DNA of 64,000 nucleotides from NCBI GenBank assembly GCA_963829505.1, contig CAWHIL010000004.1, positions 496,001 to 560,000 of the forward strand, written 5' to 3'. Positions 7,941 to 15,930 of the stretch are shown here, one piece after another; the first letter of the stretch is position 1, and each line of letters starts with the position of its first letter. The notes below the pieces were generated by a model, which ran no database searches, had not been told where the DNA came from, and was given only the letters and a program-made list of their open reading frames with translations. This stretch comes from Roseiarcus sp963829505 (GTDB taxonomy: Bacteria > Pseudomonadota > Alphaproteobacteria > Rhizobiales > Beijerinckiaceae). Made by a program: the position numbers and the translations under genes.

Positions 7941-9851
7941 CGGCCCCGTCCCTGAAGCCTCGATGTCGAAGCGCGCACCGCCGCGTTGACCGCGCCCGAG
8001 TCCGCGACCGGGAGGCGAACGCACGCCGCGCCCATCGTCTCGGCGATCCGCGCCATGTTCGAGGCCTCGCTCGAACGCGACGGAGCGGACGTGTCGATGG
8101 CGAGCGCGGCGACGCCGGCCGCGAACAGGCGCCGCCCGGCGTCGAGCGCGTCCTCCAGCGCCTGCGGTCGCCCGCCCTCGCCGCTCCGCGCGACATTGGC
8201 GCGCCCGTCGGTCATCAGCACAACGAAGGGCGTCTGGCCGGTGCGCTTGACCTGGCCCGCGAGCGCCGCGGCCGCGTCGAGCCCGAGCGCCAGCGGCGTG
8301 CCGCCGCCGCCCGGCAGTCCGGCGAGGCGAGCCCGCGCCCGCGCCGTCGAGCGGGTCGGCGGCAGCGCCACTTCGGCGGCCCGGCCGCGGAAGGCGATCA
8401 GCGCCACGCTGTCGCGGCGCACGTAACAATCGGCGAGCAGCAGTTCGATCGCGCCCTTGATCTCGGCCAGCCTCTGCATCGCCGACGATCCGGAAGCGTC
8501 GACGACGAAGATCGTCGTCGCGCCGCGTTTCTCGTGGTGGAGCACGATGCGCAGATCGTCGGGCCGCACGATGAGCCTTCTCGGGCCGCCTGCAGTTTCG
8601 AGTTGGCGCAACGGCTGCCAGGGCGCGGCGGCGCGTAACGTCGCGACGAGCGCGATCCGCCCCTCGCGCGGTCCCCCGGGCCGCGTTCCGATCGGGCGCC
8701 CGCGCCGCGTCGAGATCTGCCGGTCGCCCGCCTTGCCCTGGACCGAAGCGCGGGCGCGCGCGGCGGCGCCGGCCTTGAGGCGCGCCAGCAGATCAGGGGG
8801 AATTGCGGCCGCGGCCGCGTCGAGCACCACGTCGTCGAGCGCCTTCGGCTCGCGGTCGCTGCCCGCCTCCTCGTCGGGGCTCCGGTCTCGGTCCGGCTCG
8901 GGCGGCGGCTCGGCCGCTTCGTCGGGCTCGGCCGGCAGCCGGGTCGCGCGCCAGCCGAGCGCCAGCGCCGCGGCGAGCGCCACATGATGATCCTCGATCC
9001 GGCCTGCGCCGTCGAGCGCGGCGAGCGCCCGGGCGCACCCGAGCGCATAAAGCGGGGCGCGCAGCGAGGCGACGCCGAGCGCCGCCGCCGCGCCGACCAG
9101 CGCCTCGATCGCCGCCGCATCGCCGTCCATCGCCTCGAACCGCGCCCGCGCCGCGCCCCCATCCCCCTCGTCCTCATGATCCACCCCCTCGTCCTGAGGA
9201 GGCGGCGAAGCCGCCGTCTCGAAGGACGTGGCCAAGGAGTTCCTCGCGAGCGTCCTTCGAGACGCGTCGCCCCTGGCGCCGCTCCTCAGGACGAGGGGGT
9301 GTTTCAGAGGCGGCCCCTTCCTCGACTTCCCGCACCGAGATCCCGTCGAGATCGACGCAAAAGGCGCATCGCTCGATCAGAATGGCGGGCGGCGCCTCGT
9401 CGCTGTCGGCGCCTTCGTCGAGCGCGACAAATCCCACATGCGCCGGCTCGACACGCGACAGGCCGTCGCGCTCGATGGCGATCGCGCCCTCGTCGAGCGC
9501 GCCTGCGATCCTCGCCGCCGTCCCGGCAGGCAGGCGCTCGGCCATGGCGATGACGAGGACGCCGCCGTCGGTCTCGGCGATCAGGCCCCGCTCGGCGACC
9601 GGCCGGCCGCTCTTCAAGGTGGCGGCGACGTCGAGGCCGCCGACCAGCCGGTCGTCGGCGATCGAGGCCGGAATGCGCCTGACCGGCGCGCCCTCCGGCA
9701 GCGCCGCGGTCAGCCGCGTGAGCCATGCGTCGCGAACCGGGCCGGGCCGTGCGCGAACGACGATCCCAGAACCGAGCGGCGCGAGCGCGAAGACCTGCGC
9801 CGCGAGAAGCGCGCGCTCCCAGGCGGAAAGCTCGCGGCCGTGCGCGCTCAT
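7937..9851 (-). CDS. bchD: Magnesium chelatase subunit D, interrupted by a 118-bp repeat
   Basis: BchD couples the BchI ATPase to BchH for Mg insertion. The N-terminal part (start 9851, MSAHGRELSAWERAL) is a degenerate AAA+ module; the C-terminal part carries the proline/acid linker and a von Willebrand A domain with MIDAS residues VVDASGSS. The two parts are in different frames: the first ends at 9174 after running through a palindromic repeat (9183-9300), the second is read from inside the repeat onward (a TTG at 9235 could start it). Deleting exactly 118 bp, the length of the repeat, rejoins the frames to a 598-residue protein. As sequenced, the gene makes two overlapping halves. Confidence 0.92.
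9183..9300. repeat. Palindromic repeat family A, copy disrupting bchD
   Basis: 118 bp with perfect outer arms ACCCCCTCGTCCTGAGGAG and CTCCTCAGGACGAGGGGGT and inner arms GTCTCGAAGGACG / CGTCCTTCGAGACGC. It lies between the AAA+-like and linker-VWA portions of bchD. Its length is 3n+1, which accounts precisely for the frame change there. Confidence 0.92.
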
Positions 9852-11008
9852 CCGAACATCTCCGCGACCGCGCGCTCGACCCGCGCGGTCGCGCTCTGCT
9901 CGTCGAGCGGATTGCGCCTCAAGCGATGGCCGAGCGCCATCGGCGCGATGCGCCTGAGTTCGGCGTCGCCGACGTGGCGCTTCTTCTCGAGGCTGGCGAG
10001 CGCGCGCGCGGCGCGGATGAGCGTCAGTTCGCCGCGCAGGCCATCCGAGCCGAGCTTGAGACACAGCCGCGTGGCGCTCTCGATCGCAGCGTCCGGCGTC
10101 GCGACCGAGGCGAGGCCGTCGCGCGCCGCGACGATGCGGTTGCGCAGCCGCTTCTCGTGCGGCGACCAATGGTCGAGGAAGGCGTCCGGGTCACGCTCGA
10201 ACGCGTCCCTGCGCTTGACGACCTCGATGCGCGTCGGCACGTCGAGCGGCGTCCTGACCTCGACCGCGAGCCCGAAGCGATCGAGAAGCTGCGGCCGAAG
10301 CTCGCCTTCCTCCGGATTGCCGCTGCCGATGAGCACGAAATGCGCGGGATGGCGGACGCTGAGGCCCTCCCGTTCGACGACATTGACGCCCGAGGCCGCG
10401 ACATCGAGCAGAAGATCGACGAGATGATCCTCGAGCAGGTTGACCTCGTCGATATAGAGAAAGCCGCGATTGGCCTGCGCCAGAAGCCCCGGCTGGAACG
10501 ACTTCTCGCCGTGCGCCAACGCCCGCTCGAGATTGAGCGCCCCGACGACGCGGTCTTCCGTCGCCCCGAGCGGCAGGTCGACGACCGGGGCCGCGCGCAG
10601 CGCGCTCTTCGGCTCTCGCCGAACGCCGCCCTTGTCTCGCGGCTCCCGTCCAACACTGCCCTCGTCCTGAGGAGCCCGCGCAGCGGGCGTCTCGAAGGAC
10701 GTCGCAAAGGACTCCGAGCGAGCGTCCTTCGAGACGCGTCGCCCCTGGCGCCGCTCCTCAGGACGAGGGTTGGCGCAAGCCCCGCAGAGCCCGGCGGGCG
10801 CTGACGGCTCGCAATTGTACGGGCAGCCGTCGACTGCCCGGATCTTCGGCAGGAGCGCCGCGAGCGCCCTGACCGCGGTCGATTTTCCCGTGCCCCGGTC
10901 GCCGAAGGCGAGAATGCCGCCGACGCTCGGATCGACCGCCGCGATCAGGAAGGCGGTCTTCATCTCCTCCTGGCCGACGATCGCGGAAAAAGGATACGGC
11001 TGTCGCAT
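9848..11008 (-). CDS. bchI: Magnesium chelatase ATPase subunit BchI with repeat-encoded insert
   Basis: 386 residues, longer than the ~335-350 usual for BchI. AAA+ motor that drives Mg insertion into protoporphyrin IX. Walker A GDRGTGKST is at 36-44, Walker B FLYIDEVN at 183-190, and sensor sequence VLIGSGNPEEGELRPQLLDRFGL follows. Residues 81-117 (PRPEERRQGRRVSKDA ... RAPQDEG) are encoded by a 111-bp family A palindromic repeat in frame, placed in a loop after GCPYNCEPSAPAGLCGAC and before the conserved PVVDLPLGATEDRVVG. The next ~18 residues are also unusual. The frame is intact, so a full protein with a 37-residue extra loop is expected. Overlaps bchD by ATGA. Confidence 0.96.
   Translation of the reverse strand: MRQPYPFSAIVGQEEMKTAFLIAAVDPSVGGILAFGDRGTGKSTAVRALAALLPKIRAVDGCPYNCEPSAPAGLCGACANPRPEERRQGRRVSKDARSESFATSFETPAARAPQDEGSVGREPRDKGGVRREPKSALRAAPVVDLPLGATEDRVVGALNLERALAHGEKSFQPGLLAQANRGFLYIDEVNLLEDHLVDLLLDVAASGVNVVEREGLSVRHPAHFVLIGSGNPEEGELRPQLLDRFGLAVEVRTPLDVPTRIEVVKRRDAFERDPDAFLDHWSPHEKRLRNRIVAARDGLASVATPDAAIESATRLCLKLGSDGLRGELTLIRAARALASLEKKRHVGDAELRRIAPMALGHRLRRNPLDEQSATARVERAVAEMFG
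10659..10769. repeat. Palindromic repeat family A, in-frame copy in bchI
   Basis: 111 bp bounded by CCCTCGTCCTGAGGAG and CTCCTCAGGACGAGGG, with inner arms GTCTCGAAGGACG and CGTCCTTCGAGACGC. The length is a multiple of three and no stop occurs in the bchI frame, so it behaves as coding sequence. The minus-strand reading PRPEERRQGRRVSKDA is the same phase as the entry into the bchD copy. Confidence 0.92.
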
Positions 11009-11051
11009 GAAGTCGCCCGAAAAGAGGACGACGGCCGGGTCTCCTGACGTC

Positions 11052-11092
11052 CCCTCTCCCCGCCTGCGGGGAGAGGGCTAGGGTGAGGGGCC
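11052..11092 (+). repeat. Palindromic repeat family B (CCTCTCCCCGC hairpin), plus orientation
   Basis: CCCCTCTCCCCGC / GCGGGGAGAGGG hairpin followed by a tail AGGGTGAGGGG. An inverted partner lies at 11130-11170 and another inverted pair at 59832-59957. It sits in the 352-bp divergent region between bchI and the SOUL gene. Confidence 0.75.
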
Positions 11093-11129
11093 TGGGGATT
11101 GGCGCCGCGGTTCGTGCGTGCTCACCCCG

Positions 11130-11170
11130 CCCCTCATCCTGACCTTCTCCCCGTGAACGGGGAGAGGGGA
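11130..11170 (-). repeat. Palindromic repeat family B, inverted partner
   Basis: Tail CCCCTCATCCTGACC precedes the hairpin TTCTCCCCGTGAACGGGGAGAGG, so it is the reverse orientation of the unit at 11052-11092 and forms a head-to-head pair with it. The rest of the bchI-SOUL intergenic region holds only the degenerate PpsR-like site at 11235-11252. Confidence 0.7.
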
Positions 11171-11234
11171 TCGCAAGAGACTTCGGCCGCCTCCTTGAAA
11201 GTTCCGAGCCTTATGGAACCGCACGGGAAGGGAG

Positions 11235-11252
11235 TGTCAACGTCTCTTGTCA
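11235..11252. promoter_or_regulatory. Degenerate PpsR-like operator between bchI and SOUL gene
   Basis: TGTCAACGTCTCTTGTCA resembles the PpsR palindromes of this window but ends TCA rather than ACA. It lies 227 bp from the bchI start and 109 bp from the SOUL gene start, so it could control either. Confidence 0.45.
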
Positions 11253-11360
11253 CTTTCGTCCGGTCGCGCGTCTTTGGAAAGGTCCGATCCGGAACAGGGG
11301 AACGGTCGTATTTCGTCGAGCGTTTCCGTCTGCATCGTTCAGGCGAAAGGAAAGATCTCC

Positions 11361-11939
11361 ATGCGGCGTTTGGCCTCAGTCGTGTTCCTCGGCCTTGTCG
11401 TGGGCGCGGTCGCGTTCGCCTTCAAGGCAAGCTCGGCGGAAGAGCCGCCGCATCGCGTCGTGTCGAAGGACGGAGATTTCGAGGTTCGCGACTATCCCGC
11501 GCTGACGATCGCGGAAGTCACCGTCGACGCCGACCGCAACGCCGCGGGCAATGCGGGCTTCCGCAAACTTGCGGGCTTCATCTTCGGCGGCAACGCGAGC
11601 GGCCAGAAAATCGCGATGACGGCGCCGGTGATCGAGGCGTCGGCGGGCGGCGGCTGGACGGTCCGCTTCGTCATGCCTCAGGGATTCACGCCCGCGAGCC
11701 TGCCCAGAGCCAACGATCCCTCGATCCGGTTCGGCGAGGAACCGCCCGCGCGCTATGCGGTGCTTCGCTTCTCGGGCTTCGCCGAGGACGGCGCGACGGA
11801 AGCGCAGACGCGCGAACTCGAGCGCCGGATGCAGGCGAAGGGCCTCGCCCCCGCCGGCCCGCCGCTGATCGCCCAATACAATCCGCCCTGGATCCCGGGC
11901 TTCATGCGCCGCAACGAGATCATGATTCCGGTGCGGTAG
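11361..11939 (+). CDS. SOUL-family haem-binding protein, membrane-anchored or secreted
   Basis: 192 residues. The N-terminus MRRLASVVFLGLVVGAVAFAF is a signal peptide or anchor, and the rest matches the SOUL/HBP haem-binding fold (FEVRDYPALTIAEVTV, IAMTAPVIEAS, MIPVR ending). The ATG at 11361 is preceded by GGAAAG; the frame is open about 38 codons upstream but without a plausible start signal. It is divergent from bchI. SOUL proteins bind haem or tetrapyrroles without a known reaction in bacteria; a tetrapyrrole-scavenging role next to magnesium chelatase is inference. Confidence 0.85.
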   Translation: MRRLASVVFLGLVVGAVAFAFKASSAEEPPHRVVSKDGDFEVRDYPALTIAEVTVDADRNAAGNAGFRKLAGFIFGGNASGQKIAMTAPVIEASAGGGWTVRFVMPQGFTPASLPRANDPSIRFGEEPPARYAVLRFSGFAEDGATEAQTRELERRMQAKGLAPAGPPLIAQYNPPWIPGFMRRNEIMIPVR

Positions 11940-11965
11940 GGCAAAGCGAAAGGGATTTGGGGACA

Positions 11966-11983
11966 CTTCCCCCCAGGGGGAAG
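11966..11983. terminator. Possible bidirectional hairpin between convergent genes
   Basis: CTTCCCC-CCAG-GGGGAAG is a perfect 7-bp stem with a 4-base loop between the convergent SOUL gene and the secreted-protein gene ending at 12050. There is no U-tract, so it may be only a stability element. Confidence 0.35.
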
Positions 11984-12049
11984 AGCCTGTGGCCGGGCGA
12001 CGACCCGGCCATGGCGCGCAGCGCCGGATGAGGGGGCGCCGCAGGCGGC

Positions 12050-12514
12050 TCAACGCCCCCGCTTGACCTCGGTGCAGCTCACAAGGCTGCTCTCGCTCAC
12101 GCCGCGCGCATCGGCCGAAGCGAAGCAGAACGAGAACATGTCGCCGTCGATCTCGCCTTCGCTGACGCCGACGCGGTGGGCGATGATCACCTTCCTGTTT
12201 CCCGGCCCGTAAAGCTCGCCGACGAACGGCTCGTCCGAGGCCTTGTCTCCCCCGCCCGATAGCGTCGCCTTGCCCCAGAAGCGGCGGCCCTCCTGACCGG
12301 TGATGGCGATGACGAGGTCCTTCTCGCCCATGCCGGGTTTGTCGAACGTGCCGGCGTTGCCCGGCCAATGGGGCGCGGGGCCGGCGACAATGGTGAACGT
12401 CTTGCCGGTCCACGGACCCTTGATGTCGGGAATGGCGTCGTCGGCGAGGGCGAACGACGAAGCGACAACGAGCGCCGCGGCGGCGAGCCCGGCGGCCTTC
12501 AGACGAACCTGCAT
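12050..12514 (-). CDS. Small secreted protein of unknown function
   Basis: 154 residues from the ATG at 12514. The N-terminus MQVRLKAAGLAAAALVVASS ends at an ALA cleavage site, so it is exported. The mature part (IKGPWTGKTFTIVAGPAPHWP ... RRFWGKATL ... GPGNRKVIIAHRVG ... FSFCFASADA) looks like a small beta-rich domain with two cysteines near the C-terminus that could pair. I do not recognise the family. Two HdeA-like periplasmic proteins are encoded directly upstream on the same strand. Confidence 0.65.
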   Translation of the reverse strand: MQVRLKAAGLAAAALVVASSFALADDAIPDIKGPWTGKTFTIVAGPAPHWPGNAGTFDKPGMGEKDLVIAITGQEGRRFWGKATLSGGGDKASDEPFVGELYGPGNRKVIIAHRVGVSEGEIDGDMFSFCFASADARGVSESSLVSCTEVKRGR

Positions 12515-12620
12515 CGAACAACTCCCCTTCTTGTCCCGCGCGTTGCTTTGCGCGCGCGCAATCGGCGCGACGCGCAAACGGTTCCGCGTCGCGCAAATCT
12601 TTGCGTGGTCCGCGTAGCGC

Positions 12621-12986
12621 CTATTTCGCGCCCGCGCTCACCCGCTTCACATATTCGTCGACCGCGTCGACCACCTTCTCGTCCGGGTGGGCCTTGCAAT
12701 AGACGATCACCTCGTGGATGCCGTCGCGGACGCGGGCGAGGTTGAAGGAATGGCGTTTGTTGTGGCCGTTCCACCAGCCGCTGTACCAGGTGCCCATGAA
12801 GTCGGCGTCCTCCTGGAAGGTGCCGGCGAGCTGGCCGCAGGTGAGCGCCCGGACGTTGATGTAGCCTTTGTCGTCGGCGTAGGTCTTGAGCTCGGTCTGC
12901 GCGCTCGCCGCCGCGCTCGCGAGCGTCGCGGCGCCGAAGAGGCCGAGGGCGGCGAGACGTCCGCCGCGGAGATTCAGAGAAACCAT
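12621..12986 (-). CDS. HdeA/HdeB-like periplasmic protein, copy 1
   Basis: 121 residues from the ATG at 12986, which has AGGA 7 bases upstream; a GTG at 12998 is the alternative. A signal peptide ending ASAQ is followed by an HdeA-type small helical domain with two conserved cysteines (RALTCGQLAGTFQEDADF and VIVYCKAHPDE) that form the family disulfide. HdeA proteins are acid-activated chaperones in enterobacteria, but alphaproteobacterial members have unproven roles. It is a tandem paralogue of the gene at 13051-13410 (shared TYAD.KG, QEDADF, WYSGW.NG, VIVYCKA.P). Confidence 0.8.
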   Translation of the reverse strand: MVSLNLRGGRLAALGLFGAATLASAAASAQTELKTYADDKGYINVRALTCGQLAGTFQEDADFMGTWYSGWWNGHNKRHSFNLARVRDGIHEVIVYCKAHPDEKVVDAVDEYVKRVSAGAK

Positions 12987-13050
12987 TTCATTCCTCACAA
13001 AGCTGTCGAAGGGTCAGGATTCAGGCGAATGGCGTTTGGCGTCGGGGCGG

Positions 13051-13410
13051 CTATCTCTCGTCCTCGACCTTGATGCCCGCTTCCTTGCGCATCGCCTTGA
13101 TGTTGATGTCCATCGCCTTGATGACCTTGATCTTGGGATTTGCCTTGCAATACACGATGACGCGATGCTCGAGCTCCTTGGCGCGATCGAGCTTCATCTT
13201 GCTGTAATTGGCGAGGCCGTTGTACCAGCCGCTGTACCAGACCGTCAGGAAGTCGGCGTCCTCCTGATAGGTGCCGGCGAGTTGGGCGCACGTCAGCGCC
13301 TGGACGTCGAGATTGCCCTTGGCGTCGGCATAAGTCGTGAGATCGACCTGCGCCTCGGCAACGCCTGCGCCGGCGAGCGTCGCGGCGCACAGCAAGACCA
13401 CCAATTTCAT
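13051..13410 (-). CDS. HdeA/HdeB-like periplasmic protein, copy 2
   Basis: 119 residues. Signal peptide MKLVVLLCAATLAGAGVAEA, then QALTCAQLAGTYQEDADFLTVWYSGWYNG and VIVYCKANPKIKV, matching the neighbouring copy. The C-terminus is richer in lysine and glutamate than copy 1. The two genes are separated by 64 bp and read in the same direction. The upstream side carries a CTAGAGC...GCTCTAG repeat. Confidence 0.8.
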   Translation of the reverse strand: MKLVVLLCAATLAGAGVAEAQVDLTTYADAKGNLDVQALTCAQLAGTYQEDADFLTVWYSGWYNGLANYSKMKLDRAKELEHRVIVYCKANPKIKVIKAMDINIKAMRKEAGIKVEDER

Positions 13411-13509
13411 GGAAAAACCCTCCCGTTTTCAGACGGCTGACGATCGCCGGTTCTTGGGAGTCCGGCTATCCCACATTCGCAGCTTCGAATCCAACCGCGT
13501 CGACGGTCG

Positions 13510-13615
13510 CTAGAGCGTTCGGCGTTTCGGTCGAATCGCCAAACGCTCTACCTCCGTTGATTTCCGCGCGCTTTTCGCGAAAAACCGGTATCCACTTTTT
13601 CGCCGCGCGCTCTAG
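13510..13615. repeat. Rhizobiales-type CTAGAGC...GCTCTAG palindromic element
   Basis: A 106-bp element bounded by CTAGAGCGTT and CGCGCTCTAG, with an internal inverted pair GAGCGTTcGGCGttTCGgtcg / CGCCaaACGCTC and the core AACCGGTATCCACTTTTTCG. This shape matches the RIME-like intergenic elements I know from Rhizobiales genomes. One copy only is seen in the window, between the HdeA-like genes and the GDCCVxC gene. Confidence 0.75.
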
Positions 13616-13669
13616 CGTCTCAGTCTGAATTTTTCTGCGCCTCGGTTCCGATTATGGACAGCGGGGCGT

Positions 13670-13897
13670 TCAACCGGATCCACAGCACTTGGCGCTATCG
13701 CCTCGCGCCCGCGCCTCCTGGATTGGCGGACACGGCGTGTCGCCATACGAACAGAAGACGCAGCAGTCGCCAGGCAATGGCCGCAAAATGGCGCCACAGC
13801 CCTTGCATTCGTAGAAAAACATGCAGGCGTCGATCGGCATGACTTCTGTTGTCCGATGCCCGCAATTTGGACAGGCGATGGTTGATTCAGACCGCAT
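13670..13897 (-). CDS. GDCCVxC-domain small cysteine-rich protein
   Basis: 75 residues from the ATG at 13897. Two CxxC pairs or knuckles (IACPNCGH, YECKGCGAIL) and the signature GDCCVFCSYGD then CPPIQ identify the GDCCVxC family, some members of which are selenoproteins in other bacteria; here every such position is an ordinary cysteine codon. A metal- or thiol-handling role is suggested because homologues often sit in mercury-resistance operons, but no mer gene is present here. The longer frame from 13939 is not supported by family length. Confidence 0.75.
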   Translation of the reverse strand: MRSESTIACPNCGHRTTEVMPIDACMFFYECKGCGAILRPLPGDCCVFCSYGDTPCPPIQEARARGDSAKCCGSG

Positions 13898-14581
13898 TGT
13901 TTTCCGCGCAACGTCATGCTTTCCGCCAAGCACGACCACAGCCTGCGGGGCGGGAGCGTCAAGCCCCTTGAAACTTCGACTGAGACACTAGTCGAAGTCC
14001 GTGGCGCGACGGTGGACAAGTTTCCAGGGGATTCAGCGGGCGTTGCGCGAATGGCCGCGGCGACAGCCGCCAAGCGATCTGGAAAAAATAAATGCGCCAA
14101 ATATTATTGCGCATTTTCAGAAAAATGGATAGGATGACCAATCAGCCTGGAAGAGACCGAAATGCCGCAGACGCTTTGCCGCCGACAGGACGCTGGGTCG
14201 CAACCCTCCCGCCGGCCATCCCTTGGGCTGCCGGGGCGCGCTTCGTGGCGTCGCGACGCCGCTTCGTCGGGCCCGCGCGATGTCCGGCCATAGGGGGCAT
14301 TTGCGTTTTTCCCTTCCGATCGCGCATAAGCCCTTGAAATACACGAATTCGAGAAGAAAATTGAAGCTTTTGGAAGGAAATTGAAGGCCAGATTGAAGGA
14401 ATGGAAGCGAATTGAAGCGCTGCGGAAGCAAAAGGAGGGATTTGGAGGCGCGGGTCATGGGCCGGGTCGTGGGCGATGCGCGGCCGCCCGGGCGACCCTC
14501 AATTCGGTACCATTTGGCGCCGCAACGCGTTGAAAATGCTCATTTGCCGGTACAAAATGGCAGAAGCGGCCGTCCCCTCGA
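13898..14581. other. Gene-free 684-bp region, partly AT-rich, with a purine-rich tract
   Basis: No convincing gene. 14060-14140 is unusually AT-rich for this genome (AAATAAATGCGCCAAATATT). From 14340 to 14450 the plus strand is a purine-rich tract in which ATTGAAG recurs at 14360, 14380, 14392 and 14411. The region lies downstream of cbbX and upstream of the GDCCVxC gene. Confidence 0.6.
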
Positions 14582-15487
14582 TCAGGCCTCCGGCTTCGCC
14601 CCGAACACCCGGCTCGCCCTGATGTCGGCGGCCTCGATGGTCGTCAGGCGCTCGCGGGTCAGCGGCCGGTCGCCCTCTGTGAAGAGGCGGTTCGCCTGCC
14701 TCAGGCGCGCCCGGTCGAGGGCGTTGCGGATCGAGCGGGCGTTGGCGAACAGCGGCTGCGTCCGGCGGGCGGGAATGTACTCGGCGAGCGCCGCATGGGC
14801 CGCCTCGCTCAGGGTGTAGTTGAGGGAGGCCAGCATCTTCTCGCCGATCGCCATGAGGTCGGCGTCGGCATAGTCGGGGAAGTCGATGTGGTGGGCGACG
14901 CGCGAACGGAAGCCGGGGTTCGAGCGGAAGAAGCGGTCCATCCGGTCGGCGTAGCCGGCGAGGATGACGACGAGGTCGTCGCGATTGTTCTCCATCACCT
15001 GGAGCAGGATCTCGATCGCCTCCTGCCCGTAGTCGCGCTCGTTCTCCTGCCGGTAGAGATAATAGGCCTCGTCGATGAAGAGGACGCCGCCCATCGCCTT
15101 CTTCAGCACCTCCTTGGTCTTGGGCGCGGTGTGGCCGATGTACTGGCCGACGAGATCGTCGCGCGTCACCGCGACGAGATGGCCGCGCCGCACATAGCCG
15201 AGCTTGTGCAGGATCTCGGCCATGCGGGTCGCAACCGTCGTCTTGCCGGTGCCCGGGTTGCCGGTGAAGCTCATGTGCAAGGTCGGGGCTTCCGACGCGA
15301 GGCCAAACTTCGCCCGCGCCCGGTCGACCAGCAGGAGCGCTGCGATCTCGCGGATGCGCTGCTTGACGGGCGCGAGCCCGACAAGCTCGTCGTCGAGTTG
15401 TTGCAGCACCGGGCCTACGCCCGAGGCCGCGAAATCCTCGGCGAGGCTCAGGCTCGGCGTCGCCTCGCTCGCGCGAGCCTCGCTCAT
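14582..15487 (-). CDS. cbbX: RuBisCO activase CbbX (red type)
   Basis: 301 residues. AAA+ remodelling ATPase that pulls on the CbbL C-terminus to release inhibitory sugar phosphates. Walker A GNPGTGKTT, Walker B GVLFIDEAYYL and the pore-loop/sensor region VVILAGYADRMDRFF are present. It follows cbbS with a 4-bp overlap, the usual cbbLSX order for red-type RuBisCO. Length is normal for the family. Confidence 0.97.
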   Translation of the reverse strand: MSEARASEATPSLSLAEDFAASGVGPVLQQLDDELVGLAPVKQRIREIAALLLVDRARAKFGLASEAPTLHMSFTGNPGTGKTTVATRMAEILHKLGYVRRGHLVAVTRDDLVGQYIGHTAPKTKEVLKKAMGGVLFIDEAYYLYRQENERDYGQEAIEILLQVMENNRDDLVVILAGYADRMDRFFRSNPGFRSRVAHHIDFPDYADADLMAIGEKMLASLNYTLSEAAHAALAEYIPARRTQPLFANARSIRNALDRARLRQANRLFTEGDRPLTRERLTTIEAADIRASRVFGAKPEA

Positions 15488-15903
15488 GTGTAGCGCTCGC
15501 CCTCCGGCCGATCGAGGCCGTAGCCGCGCACTGCGGTCCGCTGGATACGGCCGGGGCCCGCCTGCCGTTCGAGCCGGAAGCCCTTCTCGGTCTTCGGCCG
15601 GTTGACGATGAAGGAGATGCGCACCGATTCCCAGCCGTGGCTTGAATCGAAGGCGGAGAGGCGGATGTACTCATCGCCATGAATCTTGCGGCAGGCCTCG
15701 ACCTCCATCATGACGCCCTTCGCGTCGGCGAGGTCGAACATCGGCAGGCCCCACATCTCCCAGTAGGTGTTGCGCGGATGCGGGTCGTCGGTGAATTCGA
15801 GGTTCACCGCCCAGCCTTTCTCGAGGCAGTACTGGACCTGAACGAGGATGTCGTCGTCGCTGAGGTCGGGCAGGAAGGAGAAGCAGCCTTGGGTGATGCG
15901 CAT
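15484..15903 (-). CDS. cbbS: RuBisCO small subunit (red type)
   Basis: 139 residues beginning MRITQGCFSFLPDLSDDDI, with the conserved CLEKGWAVNLEFTDDPHPRNTYWEMWGLPMFDL block and the C-terminal extension (about 110-139) that forms the red-type beta-hairpin. It is separated from cbbL by 120 bp containing a palindromic repeat, an unusual spacing for a co-translated pair. Confidence 0.97.
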   Translation of the reverse strand: MRITQGCFSFLPDLSDDDILVQVQYCLEKGWAVNLEFTDDPHPRNTYWEMWGLPMFDLADAKGVMMEVEACRKIHGDEYIRLSAFDSSHGWESVRISFIVNRPKTEKGFRLERQAGPGRIQRTAVRGYGLDRPEGERYT

Positions 15904-15930
15904 GGGGAGGTCTCCGAGTATCGGCTTACG

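Noticed and set aside
10610..10770. BchI insert as an intein or intron
   Set aside because: No intein or intron motifs; the sequence is a dispersed palindrome found at four other places in the window.
13700..13760. Selenocysteine in the GDCCVxC protein
   Set aside because: All cysteine positions in the motif are ordinary TGC/TGT codons; no in-frame TGA is present.
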